Source: Pseudomonas sp. PICF141 (GTDB taxonomy: Bacteria; Pseudomonadota; Gammaproteobacteria; Pseudomonadales; Pseudomonadaceae). From it: a stretch of DNA of 64,000 nucleotides. Positions 56,581-64,000 of the stretch are shown here, one piece after another. Every line of letters begins with the position of its first letter. The first letter of the stretch is position 1. The stretch lies in the NCBI RefSeq assembly GCF_002286815.1, contig NZ_MUNM01000050.1, positions 1-64,000 of the forward strand, written 5' to 3'. A program made the position numbers and the translations under genes. The notes under the pieces were generated by a model. It was given only the letters and a program-made list of their open reading frames with translations. It searched no databases and was not told the DNA's origin.

Positions 56581-58614
56581 ATGAGCGATGAAGCACAGCG
56601 CTGGAAAGAGAAATACCTCAAAAGCATCGAACAACAAGAAAAACTGGAACGTCGATGGGACGCCCGGCTTGATCTGCTGCGTCGTGGGCTGGTGCGCAGC
56701 ACCCTTGCCGCAGAAGGTACCGATCGCGCCGTTGATCAATGCATGAAGGAAATGCGTGAGGTCGTACGCACCGATGACATGGACGCCGGCCTGGCTGCCC
56801 TGCTGCCGCGCCTGGAAAAAGCCGTGCTCGACTCCGAGCAGCGCCGGGAAACCCGGGCCAATCAAGTCAGCGCCGCCCTGACAGCACTGGTCTCGCAGTT
56901 GCAAGCGTTACCGCTGCCCCGGGAAGTGAGCCGGCCACTGAAGCATTTCGCCAAGCAGCTGGATGGACGGGTAAGCCAGGCTCGCGAAATCCCGTTGCTG
57001 CTTAGCGAGCTGAGTGGCCTGCAAGGCAAAGCCTTGAACCTGCTGGAAAACCCTGCCGAACCTGATCGCCCGGGTTTTCTGCAACGGTTGTTCAGTCGGG
57101 AAACGGAAGAGACCGCACCACCGCTCATCCTCCCCGAATCGCCAATACCCGCTCCGAAACTCGTCGAAGCGGGTGCAGCCTCGCCGATCAAGCCCCCACA
57201 AACGACGGTTCATCTCGCGCCAGCCGCCGATAAACCAAAAGGGGTATTGCCAACCGTCGAAGCCACGACATCCGCCGCTGCGCTCACCGAGCCAGCACAA
57301 ATTGAGGCGCCAGCAGCCATGGCACCTGCGGCTGAAGTCGTCGCATTCGAGCCGCCGGTCCTTGAGCCGCAAACCACGAGCAGCCCGGTCCCGCAGCTAC
57401 AACCCCGAGCCGATCTCGAGCAACCACAAGAGCCGGTTCCGGCGATCGCCCTGCCGGCCACTCAGATTCTGTCGGCAGGCAATCCCGATGAGCTCTGTGC
57501 GGTGCCCATCGATCCAGAGCCGTCCGCGCACGATATTTTGTATGCCCTGCCGGACTCGCCGGAGCCGTCCTATAGCTCTGTTGCCAAACATATCGAAGAC
57601 ACCCTGCTGGGTCTTCTCGATGACCTGGCGCTGCCTGAGCGCCATCGCCCGCAAGCCGAGGCAATGCGCGATCGTCTTCAAAATGGCTTGAACTGGTACG
57701 AATTGCTACCCATCCTCGATGACCTGGCTACCTTGATGCTGGCAATCACCGACAGCGGCCAGCACGAATTCGAAGCCTATCTGAAGCAACTCAACGAACG
57801 CCTCGAGTCATTCCAGAGCAACCTGCAAGCCGCGAGTGAAGGCCACGCCGACAACCGCTCGGCCGCGCGGGATATGGACACGCAGATTCGTGAGCAAGTC
57901 GATGGCTTGCAAAGCAGCATGCAGGAAGCGGCGGACCTCGATGATCTCAAGCATGTGCTGGAAAACCATCTCGAAGGCCTGCTCGGCACCATGGACCAAC
58001 ACCAGAAGCAACGCGATGAGCGTGAGCAGGAAGTCGCGGCCCGCCTGCAAAGCCTGGCCGAAAGGGTTGCCCACATGGAGCAGGAAGCCCTGGGTTACCG
58101 TGAGCATCTTGAAGAACAGCGTCAGAAGGCGCTGATCGATCCATTGACGGGTCTACCGAATCGAGCAGCCTGGAGCGAACGCCTGGAGCATGAAATCGGT
58201 CAATGGCAACAACAGGGCAATACGTTGTTGCTGGCAATGCTCGACCTCGACCACTTCAAACGCATCAACGATAACTATGGTCATCTGGCGGGCGACAAGG
58301 TACTGAAAATCATCGCCAACGTGCTGCGCAAGCGTCTGCGTGGCACTGATTTCATTGCCCGGTTTGGCGGTGAGGAGTTTGTGCTATTGATGCCCGCCAC
58401 ACTGCCTATGGTCGGCGCGAAACTGCTGGAAACCTTGCGCGCATCGATCGAAGCCTGCCCGTTCCACTTCAAGGGGGAGCGAGTCACCATCACTATTTCC
58501 ATGGGGCTGACCGCCTTCAGACCGGGCGAACATAGCGATCTGGTACTTAAAAGAGCCGATCAGGCGCTGTATAGGGCGAAAAACAATGGCCGGAATCGAG
58601 TTGAAGCGGGCTGA
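56581..58614 (+). CDS. GGDEF diguanylate cyclase
   Basis: A 677-residue soluble protein. Residues 1-180 are helical and charged, about 185-315 form a Pro/Ala/Glu-rich linker of low complexity, about 320-500 are helical coiled coil, and the C terminus is a GGDEF domain with GGEEF (596-600) and an intact product-inhibition site RGTD (587-590). An active, feedback-controlled c-di-GMP synthase is expected. The place matches PAO1 DgcH (PA5487, from memory). It starts immediately after the nuclease stop. Confidence 0.92.
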   Translation: MSDEAQRWKEKYLKSIEQQEKLERRWDARLDLLRRGLVRSTLAAEGTDRAVDQCMKEMREVVRTDDMDAGLAALLPRLEKAVLDSEQRRETRANQVSAALTALVSQLQALPLPREVSRPLKHFAKQLDGRVSQAREIPLLLSELSGLQGKALNLLENPAEPDRPGFLQRLFSRETEETAPPLILPESPIPAPKLVEAGAASPIKPPQTTVHLAPAADKPKGVLPTVEATTSAAALTEPAQIEAPAAMAPAAEVVAFEPPVLEPQTTSSPVPQLQPRADLEQPQEPVPAIALPATQILSAGNPDELCAVPIDPEPSAHDILYALPDSPEPSYSSVAKHIEDTLLGLLDDLALPERHRPQAEAMRDRLQNGLNWYELLPILDDLATLMLAITDSGQHEFEAYLKQLNERLESFQSNLQAASEGHADNRSAARDMDTQIREQVDGLQSSMQEAADLDDLKHVLENHLEGLLGTMDQHQKQRDEREQEVAARLQSLAERVAHMEQEALGYREHLEEQRQKALIDPLTGLPNRAAWSERLEHEIGQWQQQGNTLLLAMLDLDHFKRINDNYGHLAGDKVLKIIANVLRKRLRGTDFIARFGGEEFVLLMPATLPMVGAKLLETLRASIEACPFHFKGERVTITISMGLTAFRPGEHSDLVLKRADQALYRAKNNGRNRVEAG

Positions 58615-58719
58615 TAGCTAATTGTTCCATTTTGTTTAAAACAGTATTTTTTGCGATCTGCGCGCAAGGCAATACCGTTACACTGTTGCATTATTGTCTT
58701 GTGTGTACTGCCCCCCACC

Positions 58720-59499
58720 ATGAAATTTCTTGCCCTTATTACTTCGCTGCTTCTATTGGCTGGTTGTGCCAGCGGCCCCCGAATCGATACCAGCCACCGT
58801 TCAGCCAATTACGATAATCGTATTCAGTTCGTGGTGATGCATTACACCTCCGCATCCCTGGAAACTTCGCTTCAATTGCTGACCCAGGGCGAGGTCAGCA
58901 GTCATTACCTGATTGGCGACGACAAACGCGCCACTATTTATAAGCTGATAGATGAAAATTTCCGCGCCTGGCACGCAGGCGAAAGCGAATGGCAAGGCCG
59001 GACCTGGCTGAACTCCAGTTCCATTGGTATCGAGATCGTCAATCAGGGCTTTGAGGACACCCCGAACGGGCGTCTTTGGTATCCCTACAGCGAAGCCCAG
59101 ATCCAATCGATGATTTTCCTGCTCAAAGACATCAGCAAGCGCCAAGGCATCAACCCCCGCCATATCATTGGCCATAGTGACATCGCCCCGATGCGCAAAC
59201 TCGACCCCGGCCCTCTGTTTCCCTGGAAGCGCCTGGCTGCCGAAGGCCTGGGAATATGGCCGAACGAGCAGGCTGTGGCGCGGCAGCAAGCGCAGTTCAC
59301 CGTGCAATTACCCAGCATCAGCTGGTTCCAGGCACAGCTTGCCCGCGTAGGCTATGCCACGCCGCAAACCGGCGAACTGGATGTCGCGACACGCAATGTG
59401 CTGGCGGCCTTCCAGCTGCATTTTCGCCCTTCCCGTTTCGACGGCACACCGGACGCCCAGACCGCGGCGATTCTTCAGGTGTTGAATCAGACAAAATAA
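58720..59499 (+). CDS. Lipoprotein N-acetylmuramoyl-L-alanine amidase (AmpDh2-like)
   Basis: A 259-residue zinc amidase of the AmpD family anchored as a lipoprotein (LLAGC, Cys17). Zinc ligands are in FVVMHYTSA, and GHSDIAPMRKLDPGPLFPW supplies His and Asp; the C-terminal 70 residues resemble a peptidoglycan-binding repeat (TPQTGELDVATRNVLAAFQ). It cleaves peptidoglycan peptides in the envelope and links cell-wall turnover to beta-lactamase control. The ATG at 58720 gives a proper lipoprotein signal; no strong ribosome site. The upstream 105 bases are AT-rich. Confidence 0.92.
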   Translation: MKFLALITSLLLLAGCASGPRIDTSHRSANYDNRIQFVVMHYTSASLETSLQLLTQGEVSSHYLIGDDKRATIYKLIDENFRAWHAGESEWQGRTWLNSSSIGIEIVNQGFEDTPNGRLWYPYSEAQIQSMIFLLKDISKRQGINPRHIIGHSDIAPMRKLDPGPLFPWKRLAAEGLGIWPNEQAVARQQAQFTVQLPSISWFQAQLARVGYATPQTGELDVATRNVLAAFQLHFRPSRFDGTPDAQTAAILQVLNQTK

Positions 59500-59572
59500 T
59501 GACGCCCGCCCGACGGTCAGCGCTTTTTCCAAATCAGCAGCTATAACTCATTGGTAATTCTTCGGATATTCC

Positions 59573-61189
59573 ATGATGCCTGCTGCTCGGGAGAGACTGC
59601 ATAGCTGGTTCTATCGCCCCTGGTTTTTGGCGATGCTGGCTACTGCCTTGAGCGCAACACTTTTAACGGTCGGCAGTTTGTTCGTGGCGATGCATCAGGT
59701 CGAGCAAAACGAAAGCCGGGAAATGAATGCCCAGGGAGAACGCTTTCTGGTCCGGCTGGAGCAGCTGTTCGGGCAATTGCGCGAAAGCCTCGATGACCTG
59801 GAAGCCCAACCGCTGCGAGGTTGCGATGACGAAATGATCGCCACCCTGCAGCAGGTCAGCTTCAATTACCGCTTCGTTTATGAAGCCGTTTATATGGACA
59901 CTTCGCGAACCTGCTCCAACCGCCCCCGCCAGGAAGGGGTATCGCTGATCCGGCCGCCGGACATCAAGGGCCCCACTTACAGCTATTGGCTGAACACCAC
60001 CACCGAACCCGATGAGAACCGCGCCGCACTGATGCTTGGTCGTGGCAATTTCCGGGTTGCAACGTCGCGCGGGCATTTGACCGATATGGTCGATCTGTCT
60101 GCGGGCAGCAGCCTGTTGGTGGTGCTCGACCACGGCACCCGGGCCATTCCGGTGCTCGGTGTCGCGCAGCCTTGGCCCCCTGCGGAGCCCTGGCCCCCGA
60201 AAAGCCCCCATGCGCTGCAAGTCACCCCTACCCGCCTGATTTACCGAATGCCCACTAACACCCGCGAATACCAGCTGGTACTGATCACCCCACGTACCGC
60301 AATGCATGTACCGGCGGTATGGTGGTGGCTACTGCCGGCCAGCCTGGCGCTGAGCGCCTGCGTAGGCATTCTGGTGTTTTTGCTGGTACGCCAGCGTCAA
60401 TCGCTGGATGCCGAACTGCAAGGCGCCATGCGGCGAGGTGAGTTACAGGTTCTGTATCAACCGATCTTCGACCTCGACAGCCGCAACTGCGTCGGCGCTG
60501 AAGCCCTGCTGCGCTGGCGCAGGCCGGACGGCACGCTGACCAGTCCCGACCTGTTCATTCCGATGGCGGAGAATACCGGCCAGATTCGTCAGATGACCGA
60601 CTTCGTGTTACAGCGCCTGTTGGAACAGCTCGGGCAACTGTTGCGGTCAAATCCGCAGCTATATATCTCGGTCAACCTGGCGGCCTGCGATGTCATGGTG
60701 CCGCGTATCGGTCAGGTGATAGCGCGTCTGCTGAGCATGCACCGGGTGGCGGCCAGGCAAATTGCCTTTGAAGTGACCGAGCGTGGATTGGTGGACGTGA
60801 TGGTGGCCAGGGAAAATCTGCAAGCCCTGCGGGATGTCGGGCATCAAGTGCTGATCGACGATTTTGGTACCGGTTATTGCAGCCTCGCCTACCTGCAAAC
60901 CCTACCGGTGGACTGCCTGAAAATCGACAAGGCGTTTATCGACGCGCTGGGCCATGACGCCGCCAGCAGCGGCGTGGCACCGCACATCATTCGCATGGCT
61001 CAGGCCCTGCAACTCAAGGTGATTGCCGAAGGCATCGAACATGAAGCCCAAGCGGTGTTTCTGAGCAGCGAAGGAGTGAAATTCGGTCAGGGCTGGCTGT
61101 TCGCCCACGCCCTGAGCGCCGTACAGTTCATTGAACTGATTACCCGTGGCCGCCGACTGACTGCACGACGCCAGGACGACGAAGCCTGA
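59573..61189 (+). CDS. CSS-motif EAL domain c-di-GMP phosphodiesterase
   Basis: A 538-residue membrane phosphodiesterase. Two helices (about 17-40 and 249-272) enclose a periplasmic CSS-type domain with Cys84 and Cys114 (TCSNR). The cytoplasmic EAL domain has EAL at 310-312 (VGAEALLRWRRPDG), NLAACDVM, FEVTERGL, DDFGTGYCSLAYL, CLKIDKAF and AEGIEHEA, all catalytic groups present. In E. coli such proteins (PdeC) are held inactive by a disulfide made by DsbA. Here dsbA is four genes upstream. Start at 59573 or 59576 (tandem ATG). Confidence 0.9.
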   Translation: MMPAARERLHSWFYRPWFLAMLATALSATLLTVGSLFVAMHQVEQNESREMNAQGERFLVRLEQLFGQLRESLDDLEAQPLRGCDDEMIATLQQVSFNYRFVYEAVYMDTSRTCSNRPRQEGVSLIRPPDIKGPTYSYWLNTTTEPDENRAALMLGRGNFRVATSRGHLTDMVDLSAGSSLLVVLDHGTRAIPVLGVAQPWPPAEPWPPKSPHALQVTPTRLIYRMPTNTREYQLVLITPRTAMHVPAVWWWLLPASLALSACVGILVFLLVRQRQSLDAELQGAMRRGELQVLYQPIFDLDSRNCVGAEALLRWRRPDGTLTSPDLFIPMAENTGQIRQMTDFVLQRLLEQLGQLLRSNPQLYISVNLAACDVMVPRIGQVIARLLSMHRVAARQIAFEVTERGLVDVMVARENLQALRDVGHQVLIDDFGTGYCSLAYLQTLPVDCLKIDKAFIDALGHDAASSGVAPHIIRMAQALQLKVIAEGIEHEAQAVFLSSEGVKFGQGWLFAHALSAVQFIELITRGRRLTARRQDDEA

Positions 61190-61201
61190 GAGGACACCGG
61201 T

Positions 61202-62992
61202 TTATATTGCCAGCGCCATGTAGAACTGCGTCCCCTGCCCCGGCCGCGAATAGACACCCATCCGCCCGCCGTGCAACTGCACGATTTCCTTGCACAGCGC
61301 CAGACCCAGCCCGGCACCGCCCTTTTTGCGACCCACCTGAACGAAGGGCTCGAAGATCCGTCCCTGTTGGCCGTAGGCAATGCCTTCGCCGTTGTCCTCG
61401 ACACTGATAATCATCCGTTCACCATGGCGCCGGGCCTGCAAACGTATCTGTCCGTCGTGGGAGGTATGGCGCAAGGCGTTGTCGATCAGGTTGTCGAGCA
61501 CCCGTTCCAGTTGCGCCTGATCGGCTTGCAAGCGCGGCAATGGCCCCTGCACTTCCACCAGCAGCTCGATACCTTTTTCCTGCGCCGAGCGGGCAAAACG
61601 TGTCTGGGCCTGATCCAGCAAGTCTTCGATGGAACAAGGGGCCAAGGTGAGTTTTTGCAGGCCGTTCTGATAACGAGAGAAATTCAGCAAGTCATTGATC
61701 AACTGCATCAGGCGCTGCATTTCTTCGTTGACGGTGTCCAGCAGGTCAGCTTCGCGGGAGTCTGCGGCAAAATGCGTGCGTTCGCGGAACAAGCCGAATG
61801 CCATGTGCATCCCGGTAACCGGTGTGCGCAACTCATGGGAGGCGCGCAAGACGAATTCACTGCGTACCCGTTCGAAAGCACGCTGTTCGGTGACGTCATG
61901 CAACACCATCACGGCGCCGAGAATATGACCCTGGGTATGGCTGACCGGCGTCAGGCTATAGGTCAGCAATCGCGACTCGCCATCGACCTCGATGCTCAGG
62001 TCGTCCGGCGCTCGTTCCAGGGTGCCACCGCGCAATACCAGTTGCAGTTCTTCATCCAGCTCGGGACGCTCAAGCGCCGTGCCCAAACCTTGGCCGAGAC
62101 GATCAGTGTTCCAGCCTAACTGACGCTGAGCCACCGGATTGAGGTGCTCGAGATGACCTTGGCGATCGATGATCAGCAAACCGTCGTCGATGCTGTCGAG
62201 CACCGCTTGCAAGCGTTGCTGGCCGGCGAGCAGTTCGTCGATATTGGTAGCCTGGTGCTCACGCAAGGCCTCGGCCATGATGCCGAAACGCCGGGTCAGT
62301 TGGTTCATCTCCACCGCCGAAGAAATCGGCAGGGTCACTTCAAAATTACCTTGGCCGATATTGTCAGCTGCTGCGGCCAAGGCCTCGATCGGAGCTCCGA
62401 ACCGCCGGGCGATCGCATGAGCGGTAATGAAGCCGATGAACAGCACCGCCACCCCCACCAACCCAAGCAGGCCGGCAATTAACAGTGCTCGTTCCCGAGC
62501 CTTGCGTTCGATCTCAGCGATGTCATCCAATGTGCGTTTTTGTTCAGCGATCAAACCGTTGCGCAACGCGTTGAATTTTTCCGTGAGATCCACGTCACCA
62601 TTGACGACTTGGATGGGAACACTGGAAAGATCGAAGGACTGCAGCAGGTCCTGATAATCAGCCTTGGCCTTTTTGAAACCGTATTGGCCCCCCCTCCTGG
62701 ACGGTTGGCGAGCAATGCCTTCGTCGAACAGTTCAAGGGAATGCTGCTTGGATGCCTCGAACGCCGCAGCATCCGGGTGCTCGTCGAGCATGATGATCAA
62801 TTGATCACCCAGGGTCTGACGCAGCTTCAATCCCAGGTCCAGCGTGATGAAGTTGTCACGGATCAGGGCTTCCTGAGTCCCTGCCATCTGCATCACGCTG
62901 ACCAGCCCGAGCAAGAGCCCCAGCAGTGCCACAGTAATCAGTGCGGAAATACTCAGAAACAGCCGGGTGCGCAACGTCATCGCCAGTTTCAT
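61202..62992 (-). CDS. kinB: Sensor histidine kinase KinB
   Basis: A 596-residue inner-membrane sensor kinase. The order is: helix 1 (about 11-33), periplasmic domain (34-168), helix 2 (170-192), HAMP (about 193-245), PAS (about 255-370), HisKA with His386 (ASHELRTPVTG), and HATPase with NLIDNALRHTS, DNGEGIAYG and GGAGLGLALC. In P. aeruginosa KinB acts mainly as a phosphatase of AlgB and holds back alginate production. It follows algB by 10 bases on the same strand and converges with the EAL gene. Confidence 0.95.
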   Translation of the reverse strand: MKLAMTLRTRLFLSISALITVALLGLLLGLVSVMQMAGTQEALIRDNFITLDLGLKLRQTLGDQLIIMLDEHPDAAAFEASKQHSLELFDEGIARQPSRRGGQYGFKKAKADYQDLLQSFDLSSVPIQVVNGDVDLTEKFNALRNGLIAEQKRTLDDIAEIERKARERALLIAGLLGLVGVAVLFIGFITAHAIARRFGAPIEALAAAADNIGQGNFEVTLPISSAVEMNQLTRRFGIMAEALREHQATNIDELLAGQQRLQAVLDSIDDGLLIIDRQGHLEHLNPVAQRQLGWNTDRLGQGLGTALERPELDEELQLVLRGGTLERAPDDLSIEVDGESRLLTYSLTPVSHTQGHILGAVMVLHDVTEQRAFERVRSEFVLRASHELRTPVTGMHMAFGLFRERTHFAADSREADLLDTVNEEMQRLMQLINDLLNFSRYQNGLQKLTLAPCSIEDLLDQAQTRFARSAQEKGIELLVEVQGPLPRLQADQAQLERVLDNLIDNALRHTSHDGQIRLQARRHGERMIISVEDNGEGIAYGQQGRIFEPFVQVGRKKGGAGLGLALCKEIVQLHGGRMGVYSRPGQGTQFYMALAI

Positions 62993-63002
62993 CGGTTACC
63001 AC

Positions 63003-64000
63003 TCACAAGTTGTACTGCTTGCGTTTGCGGTACAGGGTCGAGGCATCGATACCCAAGGTTTTGGCCGCCTGATCCAGCGTGTCGGCAGTGGCGAGAACCG
63101 CGCCAATGTGAGCTTTCTCCAATTCATCCAGGCTCAGCGCAGCACCAATGCGCGGCGTGTGGTTGGTCGCAGTTTCGGCCATACCCAAGTGGCTGAGCTC
63201 TACCCGCTCCTGCGGACAAATAATGCTCGCGCGCTCCACCACGTTGCGCAGCTCGCGAATGTTGCCCGGCCAGCGATAGCTGAGCAGCGCTTCGCGCGCC
63301 TCGTCGCTGAAACACCGGGCTGGACGCGAGTATTCCTTGACGAAGCGCGCCAGAAAGCGATCAGCCAGGTTCAAAATATCTTCCCTGCGCTCGCGAAGCG
63401 GCGGCAGGTGCAAGGTGATGACGTTCAGACGATAGAGCAAGTCTTCACGAAAGCGACCATCGCGAACCATGTCTTCCAGATTGAGGTTCGTGGCGGCGAG
63501 GATCCGCACATCGGCGCGACGGGTCACCGGGTCGCCCACGCGCTCATATTCCTTGTCCTGAATGAAACGCAGCAATTTTGGCTGCAAGGTCAGGGGAAAA
63601 TCGCCTATCTCATCGAGAAACAATGTTCCGCCGTCGGCCTGGTTGACCCGGCCCAAGGTGCTTTCGCTGGCTCCGGTGAACGCCCCGCGGCTGTGGCCGA
63701 AAAGCTCGCTGTCCATCAATTCGGCAGTCAGGGACGGGCAATTGATGGTGACGCAGGATTTCTTCTGGCGTTTGCTCCAGCCGTGAATGGCCCGCGACAG
63801 TTCGCCTTTACCGGTACCGGACTCGCCCAGAATCAGGATATTGGCATCGGTACTGGCGACCTGGCGTGCGGTTTCGAGCACCACTTTCATCGCCGGACTG
63901 TGGGAATCCAGGCCCTCCTTGGGTTTACGCACTTCACCTTCGAGGGCTTCCAGGCGCGCCGAGAGTTGCCGTACTTCCAGCTGTTTGGCAGTGGCCAGAC
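63003..64000 (-). CDS. algB: Sigma54-dependent response regulator AlgB (5' part outside window)
   Basis: About 332 C-terminal residues of an NtrC-type regulator; the receiver domain lies beyond the right edge. The frame stays open to base 64000 (readable as ATAKQLEVRQLSARLEALEG before EVRKPKEG). The AAA+ domain has GESGTGKGELSRAIHG (Walker A), GAFTGASEST (sigma54 contact) and GGTLFLDEIGDFP (Walker B). The Fis-type helix-turn-helix is DQAAKTLGIDASTLYRKRKQ. With KinB it controls alginate and other traits. Not a truncated gene, only cut by the window. Confidence 0.95.
   Translation of the reverse strand, partial: LATAKQLEVRQLSARLEALEGEVRKPKEGLDSHSPAMKVVLETARQVASTDANILILGESGTGKGELSRAIHGWSKRQKKSCVTINCPSLTAELMDSELFGHSRGAFTGASESTLGRVNQADGGTLFLDEIGDFPLTLQPKLLRFIQDKEYERVGDPVTRRADVRILAATNLNLEDMVRDGRFREDLLYRLNVITLHLPPLRERREDILNLADRFLARFVKEYSRPARCFSDEAREALLSYRWPGNIRELRNVVERASIICPQERVELSHLGMAETATNHTPRIGAALSLDELEKAHIGAVLATADTLDQAAKTLGIDASTLYRKRKQYNL

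Noticed and set aside
63003..63932. AlgB read as a 309-residue short regulator starting at 63932
   Set aside because: The apparent start is an internal GTG; the frame continues with typical AlgB sequence to the window edge, so the gene is only cut by the window.

Overview
The window is a piece of a Pseudomonas chromosome, most probably from the P. fluorescens group. The evidence is the gene content: a glutarate locus (gcdG/gcdH/gcdR), trpI divergent from trpBA, tandem DUF2388 genes, a fused caa3-type cox operon, znuA next to zur-znuC-znuB, polA-ersA-engB, and kinB/algB at the right edge. GC-rich codon use and REP/REPIN repeats of the type gcgggcaagc...gctcctaca agree with this. No rRNA, tRNA, CRISPR array, prophage or classical insertion sequence is visible. 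The one transposase-like gene is a REP-associated RAYT at 21.1-21.5 kb.

Layout. 0-3.7 kb: glutarate/glutaryl-CoA catabolism (gcdG, gcdH) with a divergent LysR regulator. 4.1-8.7 kb: three-subunit transhydrogenase pntAA-pntAB-pntB, then an acetyl-CoA hydrolase/succinyl-CoA:acetate CoA-transferase. 8.7-12.6 kb: a DUF1127 gene among repeated GTACAGTT-like sites, then three tandem secreted DUF2388 paralogues translationally coupled to a DUF4105 protein with two possible active sites. 12.7-15.7 kb: trpA, trpB, trpI. 15.7-20.9 kb: small envelope and stress genes (DUF883, dodecin, two DUF1161 paralogues, a flavin monooxygenase, an OsmC protein, two paralogous lipoproteins and a lipoprotein metallopeptidase). 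20.9-21.7 kb: the RAYT gene between two near-identical REPINs. 21.7-30.5 kb: HAD phosphatase, gamma carbonic anhydrase, oligopeptidase A, a zinc-ribbon protein, an AT-rich EF-hand orphan, a radical SAM protein, beta carbonic anhydrase with a SulP transporter, and an unknown conserved gene. 30.9-39.5 kb: the aa3/caa3 cytochrome c oxidase operon (coxB, ctaD, ctaG, ctaE) with its assembly genes (SURF1, ctaA, cyoE, SCO). 39.7-44.6 kb: methionine importer metNIQ and catalase katE. 44.7-49.9 kb: the zinc uptake locus and thrB. 50.0-55.7 kb: polA, sRNA ersA, engB, cytochromes c5 and c4, dsbA. 55.7-64 kb: a nuclease-like gene, a GGDEF cyclase, a lipoprotein AmpD amidase, a CSS-type EAL phosphodiesterase, and the kinB/algB two-component system (algB cut by the window edge).

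Themes. Aerobic respiration: cox operon, c-type cytochromes, heme A synthesis and copper delivery. Envelope and biofilm control: ersA with an AlgU-like promoter, KinB/AlgB, GGDEF and CSS-EAL proteins, AmpD. Metal and amino-acid supply: Znu/Zur, MetNIQ, trp, thrB. The points most worth checking are: PolA has lost or changed two acidic residues of its 3'-5' exonuclease site; the DUF2388x3-DUF4105 cassette has no known function; repeated GTACAGTT motifs surround the DUF1127 gene; and the REPINs flanking the RAYT show a compensatory stem change. All functional calls are homology and motif readings made by eye; comparisons with P. aeruginosa PAO1 or E. coli are from memory.
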